A stretch of DNA of 64,000 nucleotides from Rattus norvegicus (Eukaryota > Chordata > Mammalia > Rodentia > Muridae), in contig NC_086032.1 of assembly GCF_036323735.1 (NCBI RefSeq), positions 46,741,335-46,805,334 of the forward strand, in the 5' to 3' direction. The position numbers and the translations under genes are program-made. Shown here in pieces: positions 33,651-46,117 of the stretch. The notes under the pieces were generated by a model. That model was not told where the DNA came from. It did no database searches and saw only the letters and a list, made by a program, of their open reading frames with translations. Numbering within the stretch: the first letter of the stretch is position 1; each line of letters starts with the position of its first letter.

Positions 33651-35355
33651 AATATGTGTACCTTTAAAGATTTATCAAAATTTGGTGAGCCGAATCTCAG
33701 TAACTTGGTGAATTCAGTCAGTTCCGATAAGCCGCAATAGTTATAAGTGGTCTCTTCGGGATATAGAAAAATTTTCAGGAATTAAATCAAAATTTCTAGG
33801 CGAATTCAGTGAGTAACCAATTGGACACGCTTGTATGATTGTGCTTTTCAATATATAGCAACATTTTAGGTAATGGATTCTAAATATCATGGCGAATTCT
33901 GTAGGTTACCAATAGGATCTCATGTAATAAGCTTGTTATTCAAGATAGAGCAAGGTTTTAACGAATTGAAAGACTGTTTCTTTGTGAATTCAGTTATTTC
34001 CCAGTCGCAGGCTCTTCTAATATGTGTACTTTTAAAGATTTATAAAAATTTTGTGAGCCGAATCACAGTAGTTTGGTGAATTCAGTTAGTTCCAAGTAAG
34101 CCGCAATAGTTATAAGTGGTCTGTCCGGGATATACAAAAATTTTCACGAATTACTTCAAAATTTCTAGGCGAATTCAGTGAGTTCCCAATGGGACATGCT
34201 TGTAATAGGGTGCTTTTCAATATATAGCAACATTTTAAGGAACGGAATCTAAGTATCATGGTGAATTCAGTAGTTTCCCAAAAGGAATCACTTGTAATAA
34301 AGTTGTTATTCAAGATAGAGCAAAGGTTTAACAACTGAAACACTTTCTCATTGTGAATTCAGTTTGTTCCCAGTAGCAGGCCCCTGTAATATGTGTACTT
34401 TTAAAGATTTATCAAAATTTGGTGAGCTGAATCTCAGTAAATTGGTGAATTCAGTTAGTTCCCAATAGGCCGCAGTAGTAATAAGTGGCCTGTTCGGGAT
34501 ATAGAAAAATTTTCACTAATGGAATCAAATATTCTAGGCGAATTCAGTGAGTTCCCAATGGGACGTGCTTGTATGAGTGTGCTTTCAATATATATCAACA
34601 TTTTAAGGAACAGTATCTAAGTATCATGGTGAATTCAGTAGTTTCCCAGTAGGATTCCCTTGTAATAAGGTTGTCATTCAAATTAGAGCAACGTTTTAAC
34701 CAAATGAAACACTGAATCTTTGTGAATTCAGTTAGTTCCCAGTAGCAGGCTCTTGTAGTAGGTGTACTTTGAAAGATTTATCAAAATTTGGTGAGCCGAA
34801 ACTCAGTAACTTGGCGAATTCAGTTAGTTCCTAGTATGCTGCAATAGTTATAAGTGGTCTCTTCGTGGTATAGAAAATTTTCACGAATTAAATCAAAATT
34901 TCGTGGGGAATTCAGTGAGTTCCCAATGGGACATGCTTGTATGAGTGTGCTTTTCAATATATAGCAACATTTTAAGTAACGGAATATAAGGATCATGGTG
35001 AATTCTGTAGGTTCCCAATAAGATCGCATGTAGTAAGCTTGTTATTCAAGATAGAGCAATGTTTTAACGAACTGAAACACTGTTTCTTTGTGAATTCAGT
35101 TATTTACCAGTAGCAGGCTCCTGTAATATGTGTACTTTTAAAGATTTATCAAAATTTGTGAGCCGAATCTCAGTAACTTAATGAATTCAGTTAATTCTTA
35201 GTAAGCCGCAATAGTCATAAGTGGTCAGTTCGGGATATAGAAATATTTTCACGAATTAAATCAAAATTTCTAGGCGAATTCAGTGAGTTCCCAATTGGAC
35301 ATGCTTGTATGAGGGTGCTTTTCAATATATAGCAACATTTTAAGGGACGGAATCT
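33549..35355. repeat. Block S, copy 2, truncated
   Basis: This follows the 21.19 kb copy closely up to about 35350 (AAGGGACGG). It then changes within the end of subunit c to the U-type sequence GGCGAATTCTGTAGGTTACC. The remaining ~0.8 kb of S is absent. Confidence 0.8.
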
Positions 35356-38200
35356 AAGTATCATGGCGAATTCTGTAGGTTACCAATAGGATCGCATGTA
35401 ATAAGCATGTTATTCAAGATAGAGCAAGGTTTTAACGAATTGAAACACTGTTTCTTTGTGAATTCAGTTATTTCCCAGTAGCAGGCTCTTGTAATATGTG
35501 TACTTTTAAAGATTTATAAAAATTTGGTGAACCGAATCACAGTAATTTGGTGAATTGAGTTAGTTCCTAGCAAGCCGCAATAGTTATAAGTGGTCTGTTC
35601 GGGATATAGAAAAATTTTCAGTAATTAAATCAAAATTTCTAGGCGAATTCAGTGAGTTCCCAATGGGACATGCTTGGATGAGGGTGCTTTTCAATATATA
35701 GCAACATTTTAAGGAACGGAATCTAAGTATCATGGGGAATTCAGTAGGTTCCCACTAGGATTCGCATGTAATAAGCTTGTTATACAAGATAGAGCAACGT
35801 TTTAACGAACTGAAACACTGTCTCTTTGTGAATTCAGTTAGTTCCCAGTAGCAGGCTATTGTAATATGTGTACTTTTAAAGATTTATCAAAATTTGGTGA
35901 GCCAAATCTCAATAACTTGGTGAATTCATTTGGTTCCCAATAGGCCGAGGTAGTAATAAGTAGACTGCTCGGGATATGGAAAAATTTTCACGAATGGAAT
36001 CAAAATTTCTTGGCGAATTCAGTGAGTTCCCAATTGGACATGATCGTATGAGTGTGCTTTTCAATATATGGCAACATTTTAAGGAACGGTATCTAAGTAT
36101 CATGGTGAATTCCGTAGTTTCCCAATAGGATTCGCATGTGATAAGCTTGTTATTCAACTTAGAGCAACGTTTTAACGAAATGGAACACTGATTCTTTGTG
36201 AATTCAGTTAGTTCCCAGTAGCAGGCTCTTGTAATACGTGTACTTTTAAAGATTTATCAAAATTTGGTGAACCAAATCTCAGTAACTTGGTGAAATCAGT
36301 TAGTTCCCAATAGGCCGCAGTGGTAATAAGTGGACTCTTCAGGATATAGAAAGATTTTCATGAATGGAATAAAAATTTCTAGGCGAAATCAATGAGTTCC
36401 CAATGGGACATGCTTGTATGAGTGTGCTCTTCAATATATAGCAACATTTTAAGGAACGGTATCTAAGTATCCTGGTGAATTCAGTAGTTACCCAATAGGA
36501 TTTGCACGTAATAAGGTTTATATTCAAATTAGAGCAAAGTTTTAACGAAATGAAACACTGATTCTTTGTGAATACCGTTAGTTCGCAGTAGCAACCTCTT
36601 GTAATATGTTTACTTTTTTTTTGGATCTTTTTTTTTCGGAGCTGGGGAACGAACCCAGGGCCTTGCGCTTCCTAGGCAAACGCTCTACCACTGAGGTAAA
36701 TCCCAAACCGCAATATGTGTACCTTTAAAGATTCATCAAAATTTGGTGAGCCGAATCTCAGTAACTTGGTGAATTCAGTCAGTTCCGATAAGCCGCAATA
36801 GTTATAAGTGGACTCTTCGGGATATAGAAAAATTTAAAGGAATTAAATCAAAATTTCTAGGCGAATTCATTGAGTTCCCAATTGGACATGCTTGTATGAG
36901 TGTGCTTTTCAATATATAGCAACATTTTAGGTAACGGAATCTAAGTATCATGGCGAATTCTGTAGGTTACCAATAGGATCGCATGTAATAAGCTTGTTAT
37001 TCAAGATAGAGCAAGGTTTTAACGAATTGAAACACTGTTTCTTTGTGAATTCAGTTATTTCCCAGTAGCAGGCTCTTGTAATATGTGTACTTTTAAAGAT
37101 TTATAAAAATTTGGTGAACCGAATCACAGTAATTTGGTGAATTCAGTTAGTTCCTAGCAAGCCGCAATAGTTATAAGTGGTCTGTTCGGGATATAGAAAA
37201 ATTTTCAGGAATTAAATCAAAATTTCTAGGCGAATTCAGTGAGTTCCCAATGGGACATGCTTGTATGAGGTTGCTTTTCAATATATAGCAACATTTTAAG
37301 GAACGGAATCTAAGTATCATGGGGAATTCAGTAGGTTCCTACTAAGATTCGCATGTAATAAGCTTGTTATACAAGATAGAGCAACGTTTTATCGAACTGA
37401 AACACTGTCTCTTTGTGAATTCAGTTAGTTCCCAGTAGCAGGCTATTGTAATATGTGTACTTTTAAAGATTTATCAAAATTTGGTGAGCCAAATCTCAGT
37501 AACTTGGTGAATTAAGTTGGTTCCCAATAGGCCGGAGTAGTAATAAGTAGACTGCTCGGGATATGGAAAAATTTTCAAGAATGGAATCAAAATTTCTTGG
37601 CGAATTCAGTGAGTTCCCAATTGGACATGATTGTATGAGTGTGCTTTTCAATATATGGCAACATTTTAAGGAACGGTATATAAGTATCATGGTGAATTCC
37701 GTAGTTTCCCAATAGGATTCGCATGTGATAAGATTGTTATTCAAATTAGAGCAACGTTTTAACGAAATGGAACACTGATTCTTTGTGAATTCAGTTAGTT
37801 CCTAGTAGCAGGCTCTTGTAATATGTGTACTTTTAAAGATTTATCAAAATTTGGTGAGCCGAATCTCAGTAACTTGGTGAAATCAGTTAGTTCCCAATAG
37901 GCCGCAGTGGTAATAAGTGGACTCTTCAGGATATAGAAAGATTTTCATGAATGGAATCAAAATTTCTAGGCGAATTCAGTGAGTTCCCAATGGGACATGC
38001 TTGTATGAGTGTGCTCTTCAATATATAGCAACATTTTAAGGAACGGTATCTAAGTATCCTGGTGAATTCAGTAGTTACCCAATAGGATTTGCACGTAATA
38101 AGGTTTATATTCAAATTAGAGCAAAGTTTTAACGAAATGAAACACTGACTCTTTGTGAATACCGTTAGTTCACAGTAGCAAGCTCTTGTAATATGTTTAC
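35356..38200. repeat. Block U, partial then complete copy
   Basis: 35.36-36.61 kb corresponds to 28.75-30.0 kb without its leading ID, and 36614-38200 is the complete copy of 30007-31594. Both match at an offset of 6,606 bp, including AAAAATTTAAAGGAATTAAAT and the mutated ID A box. Confidence 0.82.
36614..36711 (-). mobile_element. ID SINE, minus strand; GATCC lineage with mutated A box
   Basis: This matches the copy at 30007 in every marker seen (GATCC tail, AGGCAAACGC, CTGAGGTAAA, CCAAACCGC). It lies 6,607 bp from it, the period of the 6.6 kb tandem duplication. Confidence 0.95.
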
Positions 38201-38300
38201 TTTTTTTTTTGGTTCTTTTGTTTTTCGGAGCTGGGGAACGAACCCAGGGCCTTGCGCTTCACAGGCAAGCGCTCTACCACTGAGCTAAATCCCCAACAGC
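38201..38300 (-). mobile_element. ID SINE, minus strand; CACAGG lineage
   Basis: It carries the same markers as 31595 (CACAGG, CCAACAGC, TTTTGTTTTTCGG) and lies 6,606 bp from it. It starts the third copy of block Q. Confidence 0.95.
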
Positions 38301-40155
38301 AATATGTGTACCTTTAAAGATTTATCAAAATTTGGTGAGCCGAATCTCAGTAACTTGGTGAATTCAGTCAGTTTCGAGTAAGCCGCAATACTTATAAGTG
38401 GTCTCTTCGGGATATAGAAAAATTTTCAGGAATTAAATCAAAATTTCTAGGCGAATTCAGTGAGTTCCCAATTGGACATGCTTGTATGAGTGTGCTTTTC
38501 AATATATAGCAACATTTTAGGTAACAGAATCTAAGTATCATGGTGAATTCTGTAGGTTACCAATAGGATCGCATGTAATAAGCTTGTTATTCAAGATAGA
38601 GCAAGGTTTTAACGAATTGAAACACTGTTTCTTTGTGAATTCAGTTACTTCCCAGTAGCAGGCTCTTGTAATATGTGTACTTTTAAAGATTTATAAAAAT
38701 TTGGTGAACCGAATCACAGTAATTTGGTGAATTCAGTTAGTTCCTAGTAAGCTGCAATAGTTATAAGTGGTCTGTTCGGGATATAGAAAAATTTTCAAGA
38801 ATTAAATCACAATTTCTAGGCGAATTCAATGAGTCCAATGGGACATGCATGTACGAGGGTGCTTTCCATATATAGCAACATTTTAAGGAACGGAATCTAA
38901 GTATCATGGTGAATTCAGTATGTTCCCACTAGGATTCGCATGTAATAAGCTTGTTATTCAAAAAACAGCAAATTTTTAATGAAAAGAAACACTGATTTTT
39001 TGTGAATTCAGTTAGTTGTCAGTAGCAGGCTCTTGTAATATGTGTACTTTTAAAGATTCATCAAAATTTGGTGAGCCGAATCTCAGTAACTTGGTGAATT
39101 CAGTTAGTTCCTAGTAAGCCACAATAGTTATAAGCGGCCTGTTCGGGATATAGACAATTTTTCACGAGTGAAATTTAATTTTCTAGGGTAATTCAGTGAG
39201 TTCCCAATGGGACATGCTTGTATGAGTTTGCTTTTCAATATATAGCAACATTTAAATGACAGAATCTAAGTATCATTTTGAATTCTGTAAGTTCCCAATA
39301 GGATGTTACATAATAAGCATGTTATTCAAGATAGGGCAACGTTTTAACGAACTGAAACACTGTCTCTTTGTGAATTCAGTAGGTTCCCAGTAGCAGGCTC
39401 TTGTAATATGTGTACTTTTAAATATTTATCAAAATTTGGGGAGCCGAATCTCAGTAACTGGGTGAATTCAGTTAGTTCCCAATATGCCGCAGTAGTAATA
39501 AGTGGACAGCTTGGGATATAGAAATATTTTCAATAATGGAATGAAAATTTCTAGGCGAATTCAGTGAGTTCGCAATGGGACATGCTTGTATGAGTGTGCT
39601 TTTCAATATATAGCAACATTTTTAGGAACAGTATCTAAGTATCATGGTGAATTCAGTAGGTTCCCACTAGGATTCGCATGTAATAAACTTGTTATTCAAG
39701 ATTGAGCAAAGTTTTAAAGAAACGAAACACTGTCTCTTTGTGAATTCAGTTAGTTCCCAGTAGCAGGCTCTTGTAATATTTGTAGTTTTAAAGATTTATC
39801 AAAATTTGGGGGGCCGAATCTCAGTAACTTGGTGAAATCAGTTAGTTCCCAATAGGCCGCAGTGGTAATAAGTGGACTCTTCAGGATATAGAAAGATTTT
39901 CATGAATGGAATCAAAATTTCTAGGCGAATTCAATGAGTTCCCAATGGGACATGCTTGTATGAGTGTGCTCTTTAATATATAGTAACATTTTAAGGAACG
40001 GTATCTAAGTATCCTGGTGAATTCAGTAGTTACCCAATAGGATTTGCACGTAATAAGGTTTATATTCAAATTAGAGCAAAGTTTTAATGAAATGAAACAT
40101 TGATTCTTTGTGAATACCGTTAGTTCACAGTAGCAAGCTCTTGTAATATGTTTAC
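38201..40155. repeat. Block Q, copy 3
   Basis: A near-identical counterpart of 31595-33548. The few differences seen are single bases, for example TAAATGACAG for TAAATAACAG and CAATATGCCGC for CAAATGCCGC. Confidence 0.84.
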
Positions 40156-40255
40156 TTTTTTTTTGGTTCTTTTTTTTTTTCGGAGCTGGGGAACGAACCC
40201 AGGGCCTTGCGCTTCCTAGGCAAGCGCTCTACCACTGAGCTAAATCCCCAACCCC
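40156..40255 (-). mobile_element. ID SINE, minus strand; CCTAGG lineage
   Basis: Same lineage as 21194 and 33549, with the intact GAACC tail. It lies 6,607 bp from 33549 and 18,962 bp from 21194, matching the offsets of the surrounding satellite. Confidence 0.95.
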
Positions 40256-42730
40256 AATATGTGTACCTTTAAAGATTTATCAAAATTTGGTGAGCCGAAT
40301 CTCAGTAACTTGGTGAATTCAGTCAGTTCCGATAAGCCGCAATAGTTATAAGTGGTCTCTTCGGGATATAGAAAAATTTTCAGGAATTAAATCAAAATTT
40401 CTAGGCGAATTCAGTGAGTAACCAATTGGACACGCTTGTATGATTGTGCTTTTCAATATATAGCAACATTTTAGGTAATGGATTCTAAATATCATGGCGA
40501 ATTCTGTAGGTTACCAATAGGATCTCATGTAATAAGCTTGTTATTCAAGATAGAGCAAGGTTTTAACGAATTGAAAGACTGTTTCTTTGTGAATTCAGTT
40601 ATTTCCCAGTCGCAGGCTCTTCTAATATGTGTACTTTTAAAGATTTATAAAAATTTTGTGAGCCGAATCACAGTAGTTTGGTGAATTCAGTTAGTTCCTA
40701 GTAAGCCGCAATAGTTATAAGTGGTCTGTCCGGGATATACAAAAATTTTCACGAATTACTTCAAAATTTCTAGGCGAATTCAGTGAGTTCCCAATGGGAC
40801 ATGCTTGTAATAGGGTGCTTTTCAATATATAGCAACATTTTAAGGAACGGAATCTAAGTATCATGGTGAATTCAGTAGTTTCCCAAAAGGAATCACTTGT
40901 AATAAAGTTGTTATTCAAGATAGAGCAAAGGTTTAACAACTGAAACACTTTCTCATTGTGAATTCAGTTTGTTCCCAGTAGCAGGCCCCTGTAATATGTG
41001 TACTTTTAAAGATTTATCAAAATTTGGTGAGCTGAATCTCAGTAAATTGGTGAATTCAGTTAGTTCCCAATAGGCCGCAGTAGTAATAAGTGGCCTGTTC
41101 AGGATATAGAAAAATTTTCACTAATGGAATCAAATATTCTAGGCGAATTCAGTGAGTTCCCAATGGGACGTGCTTGTATGAGTGTGCTTTCAATATATAT
41201 CAACATTTTAAGGAACAGTATCTAAGTATCATGGTGAATTCAGTAGTTTCCCAGTAGGATTCCCTTGTAATAAGGTTGTCATTCAAATTAGAGCAACGTT
41301 TTAACCAAATGAAACACTGAATCTTTGTGAATTCAGTTAGTTCCCAGTAGCAGGCTCTTGTAGTAGGTGTACTTTGAAAGATTTATCAAAATTTGGTGAG
41401 CCGAATCTCAGTAACTTGGCGAATTCAGTTAGTTCCTAGTATGCTGCAATAGTTATAAGTGGTCTCTTCGTGGTATAGAAAATTTTCACGAATTAAATCA
41501 AAATTTCGTGGGGAATTCAGTGAGTTCCCAATGGGACATGCTTGTATGAGTGTGCTTTTCAATATATAGCAACATTTTAAGTAACGGAATATAAGGATCA
41601 TGGTGAATTCTGTAGGTTCCCAATAAGATCGCATGTAGTAAGCTTGTTATTCAAGATAGAGCAATGTTTTAACGAACTGAAACACTGTTTCTTTGTGAAT
41701 TCAGTTATTTACCAGTAGCAGGCTCCTGTAATATGTGTACTTTTAAAGATTTATCAAAATTTGTGAGCCGAATCTCAGTAACTTAATGAATTCAGTTAAT
41801 TCTTAGTAAGCCGCAATAGTCATAAGTGGTCAGTTCGGGATATAGAAATATTTTCACGAATTAAATCAAAATTTCTAGGCGAATTCAGTGAGTTCCCAAT
41901 GGGACATGCTTGTATGAGTGTGCTTTTCAATATATAGCAACATTTTAAGGGACGGAATCTAAGTATCATGGTGAATTCAGTAGGTTCCCACTAGGATTCG
42001 CATGAAATAAGCTTGTTATTCAAGATAGAAAAACGTTTTACGAAATGAAACAATGTCTCTTTGTGAATTTAGTTAGTTCCCAGTCGCAGGCTCTTGTAAT
42101 ATGTGTACTTTTAAAGATTTATCAAAATTTAGTGAGCCGAATCTCAGTAACTTGATGAATTCAGTTAGTTGCCAGTGGGCCACAGTAGTAATAAGTGGAC
42201 TGTTAAGGATATACAAAAATTTTCACGAATGGAATCAAAATTTCTAGGCGAATTCAGTGAGTTCCCAATGGGACATGCTTGTATGAGTGTGCTTTTCAAT
42301 ATATAGCAACATTTTAAGGAACAGAATCTAAGCAACATGGTGAATTCTGTAGGTTCCCAATAGGATCGTATGTAATAAGCTTCTTATTCAACATAGAGCA
42401 ACGTTTGAACGAATTGAAATACTGTTTCATTGTGAATTCAGTTAGTTCCCACTAGCAGGCACTTGTAATATGTGTACACTTAAAGATTTATCAAAATTTG
42501 GTGAGCCAAATCTCAGTAACTTGGTGAAATAAGTTACTTCGCAATAGTCCTCATCAGTAATTAGTGGACTGTTCAGGATATAGGAAAATTTATGCTAATG
42601 AATCAAAATTTCTAGGCGAATTCAGTGAGTTCCCAATGGGACATGCTTCTATGAGTGTGCTTTTCAATATATAGCTACATTTTAAGGAACGGAATCTAAT
42701 TATCATGGTAAATTCTGGACGTTCCCAATA
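40156..42730. repeat. Block S, copy 3, complete
   Basis: This matches 21.19-23.77 kb at an offset of 18,962 bp, including the part lost from the 33.5 kb copy (AAAAACGTTTTACG, TTAAGGATATACAAAAA, CCTCATCAGTAATTAG). It joins block P at about 42.73 kb with the same two-unit gap. Confidence 0.82.
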
Positions 42731-44320
42731 GGATCGCATGTAATAAGCTTGTTATTCAAGATAGAGCAACATTTTAACGAACACATACAATCTTTCCTTG
42801 TGAATTCAGTTAGTTCCCAGTAGCAGGCATTTGTAATATGTGTACTTTTAAAGATTTATCAAAATTTGGTGAGCCGAATCTCAGTAACTTGGTGAATTCA
42901 GTTAGTTCCCAATAGGCCGCAGTAGTACTAAGTGGACTGTTTGGGATATAGAAAAATTTTCATGAATGGAATCAAAATTTCTAGGTGAATTCAGTGAGTT
43001 CCCAATGGGACATGTTTGTATGAGTTTGCTTTTCAATATATAGCAACCTTTTAAGGGACGGAATCTAAGTATCATGGTGAATTCAGTAGTTTCCCAATAG
43101 ATTCGCATGTAATAAGCTTGTTATTCAAGAATGAGCAAAGTTTTAAAGAAAGGAAACACTGTCTCTATGTGAATTCAGTTAGTTCCCAGTAGCAGGCTCT
43201 TGTAATATTTGTAGTTTTAAAGGTTTATCAAAATTTGGGGGGCCGAATCTCAATAACTTGGTGAATTCATTTAGTTCCCAATAGGCCGCAGTAGTAATAG
43301 GTGGACTGTTCGGGATATAGAAAAATTTTCAATAATGAGTCAAAATTTCTAGGCGAATTCAGTGAGTTCAAATGGGACATGCTTGTATGAGTGTGCTTTT
43401 CAATATATAGCAACATTTTAAGGAACGGAATCTAAGTATCATGGTGAATTAAGTAGGTTCCCACTAGAATTCGCATGTTATAAGCTGGTTATTCAAGATA
43501 GAGTAACGTTTTAACGAACTGAAACACAGTTTCTTTATGAATTCGGTTAGTTCCCAGTAGTAGGCTCTTGTAATATGTGTACTTTTAAAGATTTATCAAA
43601 ATATGGTGAGCCGAATCTCAGTAACTTGGTGAATTCAGTTAGTTCCCAATAGGCCGCAATAATAATAAGTGGACTCTTCGGGATATAGAAAAATTTTCAA
43701 GAATGGAAACAAAATTTCTAGGCGAATTCAGTGAGTTCCCAATGGGACATGCTTGTATGAGTTGCTTTTCAATATACAGCAACATTTTAAGGAACGGAAT
43801 CGAAGTATCATGGTTAATGCAGTAGTTTCCCAATAGGAATCGAATGTAATAAGGTTGTTATTCAAGATAGAGCAACGTTTTAACAACTGAAACACTGCCT
43901 CTTTGTGAATTCAGTTAGTTCCCAGTAGCAGGCTCTTGTAATATGTGTACTTTTAAAGATTTACCAAAATTTGGTGAACCGAATCTCAGTAACTTGGTGA
44001 AATCAGTTAGTTCCCAATAGGCCGCAGTGGTAATAAGTGGACTCTTCAGGATATAGAAAGATTTTCATGAATGGAATCAAAATTTCTAGGCGAATTCAAT
44101 GAGTTCCCAATGGGACATGCTTGTATGAGTGTGCTCTTCAATATATAGCAATATTTTAAGGAACTGTATCTAAGTATCCTGGTGAATTCAGTAGTTACCC
44201 AATAGGATTTGCACGTAATAAGGTTTATATTCAAATTAGAGCAAAGTTTTAACGAAATGAAACACTGACTCTTTGTGAATACCGTTAGTTCACAGTAGCA
44301 AGCTCTTGTAATATGTTTAC
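42731..44320. repeat. Block P, copy 3
   Basis: This matches 23.77-25.36 kb at 18,961-18,962 bp offset up to about 44.16 kb. It then takes on features of the 38.1 kb region immediately before the ID. Confidence 0.78.
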
Positions 44321-44420
44321 TTTTTTTTTTGGTTCTTTTGTTTTTCGGAGCTGGGGAACGAACCCAGGGCCTTGCGCTTCACAGGCAAGCGCTCTACCAC
44401 TGAGCTAAATCCCCAACAGC
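44321..44420 (-). mobile_element. ID SINE, minus strand; CACAGG lineage at a block switch
   Basis: The ID has the 31595/38201 markers. The satellite to its left follows the 25.1 kb copy, whose own ID is of the CCCAGG lineage. A switch therefore lies between about 44160 and 44270, where the d variant ACTGACTCTTTG of the 38.1 kb type appears. Confidence 0.94.
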
Positions 44421-45170
44421 AATATGTGTACCTTTAAAGATTTATCAAAATTTGGTGAGCCGAATCTCAGTAACTTGGTGAATTCAGTCAGTTTCGAGTA
44501 AGCCGCAATACTTATAAGTGGTCTCTTCGGGATATAGAAAAATTTTCAGGAATTAAATCAAAATTTCTAGGCGAATTCAGTGAGTTCCCAATTGGACATG
44601 CTTGTATGAGTGTGCTTTTCAATATATAGCAACATTTTAGGTAATGGATTCTAAGTATCATGGCGAATTCTGTAGGTTACTAATAGGATCGCATGTAATA
44701 AGCTTGTTATTCAAGATTGAGCAAAGTTTTAAAGAAACGAAACACTGTCTCTTTGTGAATTCAGTTAGTTCCCAGTAGTAGGCTCTTGTAATATTTGTAG
44801 TTTTAAAGATTTATCAAAATTTGGGGGGCCGAATCTCAGTAACTTGGTGAAATCAGTTAGTTCCCAATAGGCCGCAGTGGTAATAAGTGGACTCTTCATG
44901 GTATAGAAAGATTTTCATGAATGGAATCAAAATTTCTAGGCGAATTCAATGAGTTCCCAATGGGACATGCTTGTATGAGTGTGCTCTTTAATATATAGTA
45001 ACATTTTAAGGAACGGTATCTAAGTATCCTGGTGAATTCAGTAGTTACCCAATAGGATTTGCACGTAATAAGGTTTATATTCAAATTAGAGCAAAGTTTT
45101 AATGAAATGAAACATTGATTCTTTGTGAATACCGTTAGTTCACAGTAGCAAGCTCTTGTAATATGTTTAC

Positions 45171-45269
45171 TTTTTTTTTGGTTCTTTTTTTTTTCGGAGC
45201 TGGGGAACGAACCCAGGGCCTTGCGCTTCCTAGGCAAGCGCTCTACCACTGAGCTAAATCCCCAACCCC
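45171..45269 (-). mobile_element. ID SINE, minus strand; CCTAGG lineage
   Basis: An ID body with CTTCCTAGGC, CCAACCCC and a GAACC tail. It is 850 bp after the previous ID, the second-shortest spacing in the window (two units plus one ID). Confidence 0.95.
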
Positions 45270-46018
45270 AATATGTGTACCTTTAAAGATTTATCAAAAT
45301 TTGGTGAGCCGAATCTCAGTAACTTGGTGAATTCAGTCAGTTCCGATAAGCCGCAATAGTTATAAGTGGTCTCTTCGGGATATAGAAAAATTTTCAGGAA
45401 TTAAATCAAAATTTCTAGGCGAATTCAGTGAGTAACCAATTGGACACGCTTGTATGAGTGTGCTTTTCAATATATAGCAACATTTTAGGTAATGGATTCT
45501 AAGTATCATGGCGAATTCTGTAGGTTACTAATAGGATCGCATGTAATAAGCTTGTTATTCAAGATTGAGCAAAGTTTTAAAGAAACGAAACACTGTCTCT
45601 TTGTGAATTCAGTTAGTTCCCAGTAGCAGGCTCTTGTAATATTTGTAGTTTTAAAGATTTATCAAAATTTGGGGGGCCGAATCTCAGTAAATTGGTGAAA
45701 TCAGTTAGTTCCCAATAGGCCGAAGTGGTAATAAGTGGACTCTTCAGGATATAGAAAGATTTTCATGAATGGAATCAAAATTTCTAGGCGAATTCAATGA
45801 GTTCCCAATGGGACATGCTTGTATGAGTGTGCTCTTTAATATATAGTAACATTTTAAGGAACGGTATCTAAGTATCCTGGTGAATTCAGTAGTTACCCAA
45901 TAGGATTTGCACGTAATAAGGTTTATATTCAAATTAGAGCAAAGTTTTAACGAAATGAAACACTGATTCTTTGTGAATACCGTTAGTTCACAGTAGCAAG
46001 CTCTTGTAATATGTTTAC

Positions 46019-46117
46019 TTTTTTTTGGTTCTTTTTTTTTTTCGGAGCTGGGGAACGAACCCAGGGCCTTGCGCTTCCTAGGCAAGCGCTCTACCACTGA
46101 GCTAAATCCCCAACCCC
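46019..46117 (-). mobile_element. ID SINE, minus strand; CCTAGG lineage
   Basis: Nearly identical to 45171 and 848 bp after it, closing the ~849-bp doublet. A full block S follows. Flanks are AATATGTTTAC at 46008-46018 and AATATGTGTAC at 46118-46128. Confidence 0.95.

Larger units (their letters stand above)
44321..46018. repeat. Two 849-bp ID repeats with a 3-unit loss
   Basis: Each copy holds an ID and two satellite units. The first unit starts as in block Q or S, and the last is the AAAGAAACGAAACACTG type that ends block Q, so about three middle units are missing. Both copies share the junction and the private variant GGTTACTAATAGGATCGC, so the loss happened once and was then duplicated. 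The first ~330 bp after each ID differ (Q-like, then S-like). Confidence 0.8.
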
